Assembly: GCF_001557215.1 (NCBI RefSeq)
Contig: NZ_LSJM01000226.1
Span: 1 to 6,738, forward strand
Direction of reading: 5' to 3'
Length of the DNA stretch: 6,738 nucleotides
From: Sphingomonas sp. CCH9-E2
GTDB lineage: Bacteria > Pseudomonadota > Alphaproteobacteria > Sphingomonadales > Sphingomonadaceae
The translations under genes were made by a program, and so were the position numbers. Under the pieces are notes generated by a model. That model was given only the letters and a program-made list of their open reading frames with translations, was not told the DNA's origin and ran no database searches. This document shows, piece by piece, positions 1 through 6,493 of this stretch. How positions within the stretch are numbered: position 1 is the stretch's first letter; every line of letters begins with the position of its first letter.

Positions 1-1199
1 CCCCATAACCGCTGGAAAAACGGCAGCAGCCACTCCTGCGGCACGAGGAGCCCGGCGGCGAGGATCAGGATCGGATATTCGTATGTCCAGTCGAACACCA
101 ACGGCGCCACCAGCGCCGCGAACACCCCGCCCAGCGCACCGCCGACCGACATGGCGAGGTAGAAGCCGGTGAGCCGGTCCGCCTCGGGCCGCAGGTCGTA
201 CATATGCGTGTGCAGCGCCACCGCGACCATGAACAGCAGGGCGAGCGCCATCAGTGCGTTCAGCTCGGGATTGGCATTATGCCCCGCGATCATCAGCCCG
301 CCGAACAACAGGATCGTGATCGGGGCAAAGCGGGTCAGCAGCGTCGCCACCGCGCGCCGCGCCGCGAACGCGATGGTGAAGCTCAGCAGGTACAGGCCAA
401 GCGGCAGCACCCACAGCATCGGCACCGCGACGATATCGGTGGTCAGGAAGCTCGACGTCGCGAGCATCAGGCCGGAGGGGACAAAGGCCAGCGCGATCCA
501 GTGCGCCACGCGCCGCTTCGACGGCGGGGCACTGGTCGCATGGACATGCGGCGCGTCCGCCGCCTTGCGCGGCAGCAGCAGCGCACAGGCCGCAACCGCG
601 ACGAACACCAACGCATAGCCGCCGGTCCACAGCCAGCTTTGCGCGTGCAGCGCCATGCCCGGCTCGACCAGCAGCGGATAGGCAATCAGCCCGCCAAAGC
701 TGCCGACATTTGACGCGGCATAGAGCGCATAGGGATCCCGCCCGCCCGACGCCGACGCGAACCAGCGCTGCAGCAGCGGCGCCTGCGCCGAGATCGCGAA
801 GAACAGCGGGCCGATGGAGGCGGCAAGCAGCCACGGAACCCAAACCGCCGGCTCGGCATCCGCCGGCATCTCCATCGCCATCAGCCCGATCGGCAGCCAC
901 AAGGCCGCGACCGCCAGCACGCCCAGATGGATCATCGCCTGCCGCCGCACCGGCACCCGGCCCAGCCAGTGGGCATAGGCATAACCGCCCAGCAGCAACG
1001 CCTGATAGATCAGCATCGCGCTGTTCCAAACGGCGGGCGCACCGCCCAGCCGCGGCAGTGCCATGCGCGCGATCATCGGCTGAACCAGGAACAGCAGGAA
1101 GCTGCCGAGCAGGATGGTGATGACGAAGAGCGGGCCGCTCACACCCTTCAGCCATCCGGGTGCACCCGGCTGTGGTTCGGCGACTGCTTCGGCGCTCAT
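1..1199 (-). CDS. Multi-pass membrane protein, fused MFS/spermidine synthase-like family, 3' end outside window
   Basis: The frame opens at an ATG at 1199 and stays open for 399 codons to the window edge, so the C-terminus is missing. After a soluble N-terminus of about 20 residues there are roughly ten hydrophobic segments, at about residues 22-42, 62-80, 88-108, 120-137, 188-210, 233-253, 256-279, 288-306, 312-331 and 345-368. Recognisable family blocks are FLLFLVQPMIARM (34-46), GGAPAVWNSAMLIYQALLLG (52-71), the YALYAASNVGSFGGLIAYP block (157-175) and LTGFYLAMSVGGALGG (343-358). These are typical of inner-membrane proteins annotated as fused MFS/spermidine synthase, in which a membrane region precedes a spermine-synthase-like methyltransferase fold. 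That catalytic domain would lie beyond the left edge, so polyamine synthesis is not shown and the true substrate is unknown. The start is supported by GGGGAGG at 1202-1208, just upstream. It follows the acetyltransferase gene by 16 bases, which suggests co-transcription. Confidence 0.82.
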   Translation of the reverse strand, partial: MSAEAVAEPQPGAPGWLKGVSGPLFVITILLGSFLLFLVQPMIARMALPRLGGAPAVWNSAMLIYQALLLGGYAYAHWLGRVPVRRQAMIHLGVLAVAALWLPIGLMAMEMPADAEPAVWVPWLLAASIGPLFFAISAQAPLLQRWFASASGGRDPYALYAASNVGSFGGLIAYPLLVEPGMALHAQSWLWTGGYALVFVAVAACALLLPRKAADAPHVHATSAPPSKRRVAHWIALAFVPSGLMLATSSFLTTDIVAVPMLWVLPLGLYLLSFTIAFAARRAVATLLTRFAPITILLFGGLMIAGHNANPELNALMALALLFMVAVALHTHMYDLRPEADRLTGFYLAMSVGGALGGVFAALVAPLVFDWTYEYPILILAAGLLVPQEWLLPFFQRLW

Positions 1200-1201
1200 C
1201 G

Positions 1202-1209
1202 CCTCCCCT
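1202..1209 (-). promoter_or_regulatory. Ribosome binding site of the membrane protein gene
   Basis: On the minus strand this reads AGGGGAGG, followed by two bases and the ATG at 1199. It fills half of the 16-base gap after the acetyltransferase stop codon. It gives the downstream membrane gene its own ribosome entry and supports the chosen start. Confidence 0.6.
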
Positions 1210-1215
1210 TTCGGC

Positions 1216-1752
1216 TTACGCGTTACGTGGCCGCGTGATGCGGTAGGTGACGATGCGGCGCAAGGGGTCATCCGCCGCAAAGGCGTGATGATCGAAATCG
1301 CCACCGTCGACATAGGCCATGCCCAGCCGCTCCATCATCGCCCGGCTGGCGGCATTACGCTGCGACGTGATCGCCACGATGTACGGAACGTCGAACCTGG
1401 CCCAGCCCCACGCCAGCACCGCGCGCATCGCCTCCAGCGCATAGCCGCGCCGCCAATAGGCTTGCGCAAGCATCCACCCCGCCTCGACCTGTCCCGCAAT
1501 CGGGTTCTGCGCATCGCCGCGCTTGAGCCCGCAAAAGCCGATGACCGCGTCATCCTCCTTGCGAATGACGCTCAAAAACCCCAGCCCCTCGTGCCGATAG
1601 CCGTCATGCCGCGCCAGCGCCGCCGCGCTCGCCGCAGCGTCCTTGACCGGCCCCAGATCGGCCATCACCACCGGGTCGGCCCACATCGCATACAGCGCCG
1701 GGTGGTCGGCCTCCACCGGCGGGCGCAGCAGTAACCGCTCCGTCTCGATCAT
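1216..1752 (-). CDS. GNAT family N-acetyltransferase, RimJ/RimL type
   Basis: A 178-residue cytoplasmic protein, the usual length for RimJ/RimL-type acetyltransferases, which move acetyl from acetyl-CoA to an amine on a protein or small molecule. It begins with the family-typical MIETERLLLRPP. The acetyl-CoA pyrophosphate-binding turn is WRRGYALEAM (100-109), preceded by the strand VEAGWMLAQAYW (89-100). The late motif SQRNAASRAMMERLGM (130-145) carries the usual Asn133 and Ser136 and ends in the LGM turn. The frame stays open 18 codons further upstream, but that stretch lies inside hemB and looks unrelated. The start at 1752 instead gives an ATGA overlap with the hemB stop codon (1749-1751), typical of translational coupling. 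The acceptor cannot be told from sequence, and ribosomal-protein acetylation should not be assumed. No key motif is missing. Confidence 0.88.
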   Translation of the reverse strand: MIETERLLLRPPVEADHPALYAMWADPVVMADLGPVKDAAASAAALARHDGYRHEGLGFLSVIRKEDDAVIGFCGLKRGDAQNPIAGQVEAGWMLAQAYWRRGYALEAMRAVLAWGWARFDVPYIVAITSQRNAASRAMMERLGMAYVDGGDFDHHAFAADDPLRRIVTYRITRPRNA

Positions 1753-2738
1753 CCGCCCATCAGCCGCGCGGCGTGGAGCGCATGATAGCTCAGCACCCCG
1801 CTGCACCCGGCCCGCTTGAACGCCATCAGCGTCTCCAGCACCAGCGCGTCGCGGTCCCCCGCCCCCGCCGCGGCCGCCGCCTCGATCATCGCGTACTCGC
1901 CGCTCACTTGATAGGCGAACACCGGCACCTCGAACCGCTCTTTCACCCGGCGGACAATATCCAGATAGGGAAGGCCCGGCTTGACCATCACGCTGTCCGC
2001 GCCCTCGTCGAGATCGAGCGCCACTTCGCGCAGCGCCTCCTCGGCATTGGCCGGGTCCATCTGATAGGTCTTCTTGTCGCCCTTGAGCAGCCCGCGCGAT
2101 CCCACCGCATCGCGGAATGGGCCATAAAAGGCCGAGGCATATTTGGCGGCATAGGCCATGATCTGGACGTTGACGAAGCCCTCGTCCTCCAGCGCCGCGC
2201 GGATCAGGCCGACGCGCCCGTCCATCATGTCGCTCGGCGCGATCACGTCCGCTCCGGCGCGGGCCTGATTGAGCGCCTGCCCGACCAGCACTTCCGCAGT
2301 CTCGTCGTTGAGCACATAACCCGCCGCATCGACCAGCCCGTCATGGCCATGCGCGGTATAGGGGTCGAGCGCGACATCGGTCAGCACCCCGATGTCCGGC
2401 GCCGCATCCTTGATCGCCCGGATCGCCCGGCACATGAGGTTATCGGGATTGAGCGCCTCCCCGCCATCCTCGGTACGCAGATCGACCGGGGTATTGGGAA
2501 ACAGCGCCAGACACGGAATCCCCGCCGCCGCCGCCTCACGCGCCTTGGCGACGATCCCATCGACCGACCAGCGCGACACGCCGGGGAGGCTGGCGATCAG
2601 CTCCTCGACCCCCTCCCCCTCGGTCACGAACAGCGGCCAGATCAGGTCCGCCGGGGTCAGCACCGTCTCGGCATGAAGCCGGCGGCTCCACGCGGAACTA
2701 CGGGTGCGACGAAGGCGAAGCGCGGGATAATGGGACAT
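1749..2738 (-). CDS. hemB: Porphobilinogen synthase (delta-aminolevulinic acid dehydratase)
   Basis: A 329-residue cytoplasmic enzyme, full length for the family. It condenses two 5-aminolevulinate molecules to porphobilinogen, the first common step toward haem and other tetrapyrroles. The two Schiff-base lysines are visible: Lys199 in MAYAAKYASAFYGPFRDA and Lys253 in DSVMVKPGLPYLD. The substrate loop APSDMMDGRVGLIR (167-180) and the C-terminal VSGEYAM (278-284) are intact. The metal loop DVALDPYTAHGHDG (121-134) has Ala123, Asp125 and Asp133 where zinc enzymes have three cysteines, so this is the Asp-rich class, generally magnesium-linked. The ATG at 2738 (MSHYPALRLRR) is preferred. The frame stays open to a GTG at 2921, but those 61 extra codons run through an extragenic palindrome and resemble no HemB N-terminus. 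The ribosome site is weak (CCAGG just upstream). It is the first gene of a likely leftward operon and is divergent from the SIMPL gene. Confidence 0.96.
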   Translation of the reverse strand: MSHYPALRLRRTRSSAWSRRLHAETVLTPADLIWPLFVTEGEGVEELIASLPGVSRWSVDGIVAKAREAAAAGIPCLALFPNTPVDLRTEDGGEALNPDNLMCRAIRAIKDAAPDIGVLTDVALDPYTAHGHDGLVDAAGYVLNDETAEVLVGQALNQARAGADVIAPSDMMDGRVGLIRAALEDEGFVNVQIMAYAAKYASAFYGPFRDAVGSRGLLKGDKKTYQMDPANAEEALREVALDLDEGADSVMVKPGLPYLDIVRRVKERFEVPVFAYQVSGEYAMIEAAAAAGAGDRDALVLETLMAFKRAGCSGVLSYHALHAARLMGG

Positions 2739-2809
2739 GCCTGGCTTTTGGGCCAAGTCCCGCGCGGTCGCAAGCGGTGGCGGTAAGCGCGGCAGACTGC
2801 CCCCGCCAC

Positions 2810-2889
2810 CGTCGCCCCGGGCTTTACCCGGGGCCGGGCTGTCTTGAGACGGCGACGAAGCCCTGCCCCGGGTAAAGCCCGGGGCGACG
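2810..2889. repeat. REP-like extragenic palindrome
   Basis: A perfect 25-bp inverted repeat: 2810-2834 is the reverse complement of 2865-2889. After one mismatch (2835 against 2864) the pairing continues for five more bases (2836-2840 with 2859-2863). This gives 31-bp arms around an 18-base loop (2841-2858). Each arm centres on a CCCCGGG and TAAAGCCC type core. GC-rich palindromes of this style are, from general knowledge, common between genes in sphingomonad chromosomes. The octamer GGCGACGA also occurs twice in direct orientation, at 2851-2858 and 2883-2890. The element lies between the divergent hemB and SIMPL genes, so it is not placed as an ordinary gene-end terminator. It could act as a nuclease-stable hairpin, a protein-binding site or an inert mobile repeat. 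No RAYT-type transposase is in the window. Confidence 0.85.
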
Positions 2890-2913
2890 AGGGAGAAGGG
2901 GCAGACAAGATGC

Positions 2914-2943
2914 TTGACCACACGCCAGTTTCAGCGATGTTAT
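2914..2943 (+). promoter_or_regulatory. Possible sigma-70-like promoter for the SIMPL gene
   Basis: TTGACC at 2914-2919 matches five of six bases of the -35 consensus. It is followed after 18 bases by TGTTAT at 2938-2943, which matches four of six at -10. The stretch 2937-2956 is conspicuously AT-rich for this sequence, and transcription would start near 2950, leaving a leader of about 20 bases. This is a consensus match only, and alphaproteobacterial promoters often depart from that consensus. Confidence 0.3.
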
Positions 2944-2956
2944 CTTATACCATATC

Positions 2957-2963
2957 AGGAGGG
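2957..2963 (+). promoter_or_regulatory. Strong ribosome binding site of the SIMPL gene
   Basis: AGGAGGG lies seven bases before the ATG at 2971, a near-ideal Shine-Dalgarno sequence and spacing. It decides the start in favour of 2971, where a signal peptide begins, over the in-frame ATG at 2914, which lies upstream of this site. Confidence 0.8.
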
Positions 2964-2970
2964 ATCGCTT

Positions 2971-3738
2971 ATGCTCAGGCTCGTCGCGCTAATCGCTGCA
3001 CTCTCGCCCTTGCCCGCAGCGGCGCAATCGATGCGCGACGCACTGCCACCCGGCATCGTCGTGCAGGGGCGCGCGCTGATCAAGACCCCGCCCGACATGG
3101 CCGAACTGTCGATCAACCTGCGCGGCGACGGCACCACCGCCGACGCCGCGAGCAAGGCGCTGGCCGATGCGCAAAAATCGGTGATCGGCGGGATCATGTC
3201 GCTCGACCCCAAGGCCAGCTATCGCACGGGCGACGTGTCGATGCGCGAGGTGCGCAAGGGTGACTGCGCGTCGGATCGCGAATTGATGGGACTCGGCGAC
3301 GACAGCGACCGCGCGGACAAGGGACCGTGCCGCGTGGTCGGCTATATCGCGACGATCGAGGCGACGGTCGAGATGCGCGCGGTCGACAAGGTCGGCACCG
3401 CGATCGGTCTGGCCAGCCGCCTCGGGGCAAGTTCCGCCGAGCTTGCAAGCTTTCGCCTCAGCGACCCTGCGGCGGCGCGCAAGAGCGCAATGGCGGCTGC
3501 GATCACGGATGCCCGCGCCCGCGCGGAGGCGGTGGCGAGCGCGTCGGGCGCCAAGCTCGGCCCGGTCGTCTCGATTCTCGACGGCAACGACCGCGCGATG
3601 GCGATGCTGGAGAGGCAAGCGGACGCCATGTTCGCGGTCGCCGAGCTAGCCCAGGCGCCTTTAGTCAAGATCGACATCGTTCCCAGTGCAGTCGAAACCA
3701 GCGCCGAAATCGTGATCGTCTATGCGCTGATCAAATGA
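2971..3738 (+). CDS. Secreted SIMPL-domain (DUF541) protein
   Basis: A 255-residue protein with a clear Sec signal peptide: one Arg after the start, a hydrophobic core LVALIAAL, and an AAA|QS cleavage site after about residue 18. The mature protein should be periplasmic. The SIMPL domain spans about residues 28-255. It opens with VQGRALIKTPPDMAELSINL (31-50), the usual strand after a Gly-rich turn with PPD. A helical region runs through 56-75, and AAARKSAMAAAITDARARAE (167-186) matches the family's helix. The domain closes with IDIVPSAVETSAEIVIVYAL (234-253). The family is widespread and its biochemical role is unclear; members have been linked to oxidative-stress tolerance and cell-surface functions. 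The only two cysteines, Cys99 and Cys120, bracket an Asp-rich loop and might form a disulfide in the periplasm. The gene is monocistronic by layout, divergent from hemB and convergent with valS. Confidence 0.88.
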   Translation: MLRLVALIAALSPLPAAAQSMRDALPPGIVVQGRALIKTPPDMAELSINLRGDGTTADAASKALADAQKSVIGGIMSLDPKASYRTGDVSMREVRKGDCASDRELMGLGDDSDRADKGPCRVVGYIATIEATVEMRAVDKVGTAIGLASRLGASSAELASFRLSDPAAARKSAMAAAITDARARAEAVASASGAKLGPVVSILDGNDRAMAMLERQADAMFAVAELAQAPLVKIDIVPSAVETSAEIVIVYALIK

Positions 3739-3743
3739 GCGAC

Positions 3744-3766
3744 GTCCTCCCCGATCCAGGGAGGAC
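3744..3766. terminator. Candidate bidirectional terminator between the SIMPL gene and valS
   Basis: GTCCTCCC (3744-3751) pairs perfectly with GGGAGGAC (3759-3766) across a 7-base loop. The hairpin lies within the 31 bases separating two convergent stop codons (3736-3738 and 3770-3772). The position is right for stopping transcripts from both sides, but there is no T-tract on either side, so intrinsic termination is uncertain. Confidence 0.5.
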
Positions 3767-3769
3767 ACC

Positions 3770-6451
3770 TCACCCCAACCGGCCCAGCGCCGCGCTCAAC
3801 CGCGCCGCTTCGGCCGATTTCTCGGCATGGTCGGCGCGGGCCTTTTCCACCGCCTCGGGCTTGGCCTTTTCGGCGAAGGCGGGGTTGGACAGGCGTGCGT
3901 TGAGGCTGTCGCGCTCCTTCTCCGCCGCCGCGATCGCCTTGGTCAGGCGGGCGCGTTCGGCGTCGAGGTCGATGACGCCTTCGAGCGGGAGGACATAGGT
4001 CGCCTCGTCCACCACGATCTGCAACGCGCCGCCCGCCGGAGCTTCACCCTCGGCGCGGTCGACGCGCGCCAGACGGGCGAGCGCCGCATTCTGGCGCGTC
4101 AACCGCTCCAGCGTGTCGGCATGCGCGTCGCGGACGTGCAGCGCCAGCCGCGCGCCCGGCGGGACGTTGAGCTCGGTCCGCGCCGCGCGCAGCTCGCTCA
4201 CCAGCCGGATCAGCCAGTCGATCTCCTGCGCCGCCGCGGGATCGAGCGCGCGCGCATCCGCCATCGGCCATTGCGCAGTGATGATGGGGTAATCCGGGCG
4301 CTCGCCCATCTTCGACCACAGCTCTTCGGTGATGAAGGGCATGAACGGGTGGAGCATGACCAGGATCTGGTCGAGCACCCATCCGGCGACGGCGCGCGTC
4401 TCCTCGGCACCCTCGGCGCCTTCGGTCTGCAGCACCGGCTTGATCAGCTCAAGATACCAGTCGCAGAAGCGGCTCCAGGTGAACTGATAGATGGTGTTGG
4501 CCGCGCCGTCGAAACGATGGTCGGCAAAGGCAATGTCCATCGCCTGCACCGTGGACACTGTCTCCGCGACAATCCACTTGTTGACCGCGAGCGTGGCGCG
4601 AGGAGCCTCGACATGTTCGCTTGCGCGAATCCCGTTCGACTGGGCAAATCGCGCCGCGTTCCACAGCTTGGTCGCGAAGTTGCGATACCCCTCGACCCGC
4701 TTTTCATCCATCTTCACGTCGCGGCCCTGGCTCTCCATCGCCGCCATGAAGAAGCGCAGCGCGTCCGCACCATACTGGTCGATCAGGCCGAGCGGATCGA
4801 CGACATTGCCCTTGGACTTGGACATCTTCGCGCCATCCGCGGCGCGGACAAGTCCGTGCAGATACAAGGTCTTGAACGGCACTTCTTTCATGAAGTGCAA
4901 ACCCTGCATCATCATCCGCGCATCCCAGAAGAACAGGATGTCGAAGCCGGATATCAGCACGTCATTGGGATAACGCCCGCCGAGCGTGGGGTCGCTGTCA
5001 TCGGGCCAGCCTAGCGTTGCGAACGGCCAGAGCGCGGAGGAGAACCAGGTGTCGAGAACGTCCTCGTCCTGCGTCAGGCGAACCCCCTCGCCCGCCCGCG
5101 CCTGCGCTTCGGCTTCGTTTTCAGCGACATAGACGCTGCCGTCGTCAGCGAACCACGCCGGAATCCGGTGCCCCCACCATAGCTGACGGCTGACGCACCA
5201 GGGCTGGATATTCTCCATCCAGTTGAAATAGGTCTTTTCCCAGCTCTTGGGCACGATCTTGGTCGCGCCCGAGCGCACCGCCTCGATCGCGGGCTTGGCC
5301 AGCGTCGCGGCGTCGACATACCATTGGTCGGTCAGCCAGGGTTCGATCACAACGCCCGAACGGTCGCCGAACGGCGTCTGGATCTTGCGCGGTTCGGCGT
5401 CGTGTTCGTTGCCGTCCTTGTCGGTCCAGGGGACGAGGAAACCCTCGTCCTTCAGCCGGGCCACCACCTTCTCGCGCGCGTCGAAGCGATCGAGGCCGAT
5501 CAGCTCGGGCGGAATCAGCCCGTCCGAGGTCTGGCAGATCATCGCCTTGGCATCGAGCATGTTGAGCATGTCGCGCGCTTCGATCCCGGCGCGGCGGCCG
5601 ACCTCGAAGTCGTTGAAATCATGCCCAGGCGTGATCTTGACCGCGCCCGAACCCAGCTCGGGATCGGCATGTTCGTCGGCGACGATCGGGATCAGGCGGC
5701 CGGTGATCGGCAGCTTCACCTGCTTGCCGACCAAAGCGGCGTAGCGCTCATCCGTCGGGTGCACCGCCACCGCCATATCGGCCAGCATCGTTTCCGGCCG
5801 CGTCGTCGCGACATGGATGTAGCCGCTGCCATCGGCGAGCGGATAGCGCAGGTGCCAGAACTTGCCGTTCACCTCGCGCGTCTCGACCTCAAGGTCGCTG
5901 ATCGCGGTGCCCAGGCCCGGATCCCAGTTCACCAGCCGCTTGTCGCGATAGAGCAGCCCCTGCTTGTGCAGCTCGACGAAGACCTTGAGCACGGCCTTCG
6001 AAAAGCCCTCGTCCATCGTGAAGCGTTCGTCGGACCAGTCCATCGAACAGCCGAGGCGCCGCAGCTGGCCGGTGATCGCGCCGCCGCTCTCGGCCTTCCA
6101 CTTCCACACCTTCGCGACGAACTCCTCGCGGGTGAAGTCGGTGCGCTTCTGCTGGCGTGCGTTGAGCTGGCGTTCGACCACCATCTGCGTCGCGATGCCG
6201 GCATGGTCCATGCCGACCACCCAGCGCGCGTCCATCCCCTTCAGACGCGCATGGCGGACGAGGATGTCCTGCAGCGTGTTGTCGAGCGCATGGCCGATAT
6301 GCAGCGAACCCGTCACGTTGGGCGGCGGGTTGACGATCGTCCAGGGCTGCGCGCCCGGACGATCGGGCCGGAACAGCCCGTTGCTTTCCCAATGCGCGTA
6401 CCAGCGCTGCTCGATCTCGGCGGGGTCGAAGGTCTTTGGAAGTTCGCTCAT
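3770..6451 (-). CDS. valS: Valine--tRNA ligase (valyl-tRNA synthetase)
   Basis: An 893-residue cytoplasmic class Ia synthetase that attaches valine to tRNA-Val and proofreads mischarged threonine. The Rossmann catalytic core shows [19 protein letters not shown] (41-59) with an exact HIGH at 51-54, and [14 protein letters not shown] (540-553) with KMSKS at 542-546. The CP1 editing domain between them contains [18 protein letters not shown] (215-232) and [19 protein letters not shown] (267-285). [16 protein letters not shown] (418-433) and the DVLDTWFSS stretch (464-472) are typical of the family. The anticodon-binding domain includes [11 protein letters not shown] (662-672). The C-terminus from about 829 is the charged coiled coil ([11 protein letters not shown]...) that contacts tRNA in ValRS. 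The ATG at 6451 gives [14 protein letters not shown] 12 codons upstream is a poorer start. The ribosome site is weak, and no T-box or other leader structure is evident in the 42 bases before it. No domain is broken. Confidence 0.97.
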   Translation of the reverse strand: MSELPKTFDPAEIEQRWYAHWESNGLFRPDRPGAQPWTIVNPPPNVTGSLHIGHALDNTLQDILVRHARLKGMDARWVVGMDHAGIATQMVVERQLNARQQKRTDFTREEFVAKVWKWKAESGGAITGQLRRLGCSMDWSDERFTMDEGFSKAVLKVFVELHKQGLLYRDKRLVNWDPGLGTAISDLEVETREVNGKFWHLRYPLADGSGYIHVATTRPETMLADMAVAVHPTDERYAALVGKQVKLPITGRLIPIVADEHADPELGSGAVKITPGHDFNDFEVGRRAGIEARDMLNMLDAKAMICQTSDGLIPPELIGLDRFDAREKVVARLKDEGFLVPWTDKDGNEHDAEPRKIQTPFGDRSGVVIEPWLTDQWYVDAATLAKPAIEAVRSGATKIVPKSWEKTYFNWMENIQPWCVSRQLWWGHRIPAWFADDGSVYVAENEAEAQARAGEGVRLTQDEDVLDTWFSSALWPFATLGWPDDSDPTLGGRYPNDVLISGFDILFFWDARMMMQGLHFMKEVPFKTLYLHGLVRAADGAKMSKSKGNVVDPLGLIDQYGADALRFFMAAMESQGRDVKMDEKRVEGYRNFATKLWNAARFAQSNGIRASEHVEAPRATLAVNKWIVAETVSTVQAMDIAFADHRFDGAANTIYQFTWSRFCDWYLELIKPVLQTEGAEGAEETRAVAGWVLDQILVMLHPFMPFITEELWSKMGERPDYPIITAQWPMADARALDPAAAQEIDWLIRLVSELRAARTELNVPPGARLALHVRDAHADTLERLTRQNAALARLARVDRAEGEAPAGGALQIVVDEATYVLPLEGVIDLDAERARLTKAIAAAEKERDSLNARLSNPAFAEKAKPEAVEKARADHAEKSAEAARLSAALGRLG

Positions 6452-6493
6452 GCCGTGCCCATAACCACGCGCCCGCCCTGATGCCAACCGGGA

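Noticed and set aside
277..1155. Minus-strand open frame of 292 codons within the membrane protein gene
   Set aside because: It is Ala/Gly/Arg-rich without domain features. A different minus-strand frame over the same bases gives a coherent membrane protein with a good ribosome site.
1753..1806. Upstream in-frame extension of the acetyltransferase by 18 codons
   Set aside because: It overlaps the end of hemB and looks unlike GNAT N-termini. The ATGA overlap start at 1752 gives the standard MIETERLLLR beginning.
2742..2755. Short inverted repeat TGGC...GCCA just upstream of hemB
   Set aside because: Four-base arms are expected by chance in this composition and do not form a convincing regulatory hairpin or riboswitch.
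1773..2786. Plus-strand open frame of 337 codons opposite hemB
   Set aside because: It mirrors hemB codons, its translation is low-complexity and Arg/His-rich, and it has no family motif. It is a shadow of hemB.
2914..2970. Earlier in-frame ATG for the SIMPL gene at 2914
   Set aside because: The added 19 residues would sit before a complete signal peptide, and the strong AGGAGGG site at 2957-2963 points to the ATG at 2971.
3827..6481. Two long plus-strand open frames (3827-5014 and 5324-6481) antisense to valS
   Set aside because: They lie wholly opposite a clearly conserved valS, have Arg/His/Gln-rich translations with no recognisable domain, and are what GC-rich codon bias produces on the opposite strand.
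6452..6487. TTG start for valS at 6487, or a promoter with TTGGCA at -35 and TTATGG at -10 in this gap
   Set aside because: The 12 extra residues are not family-like. The promoter match is weak and would put the transcript start almost on the ATG, so neither can be supported.
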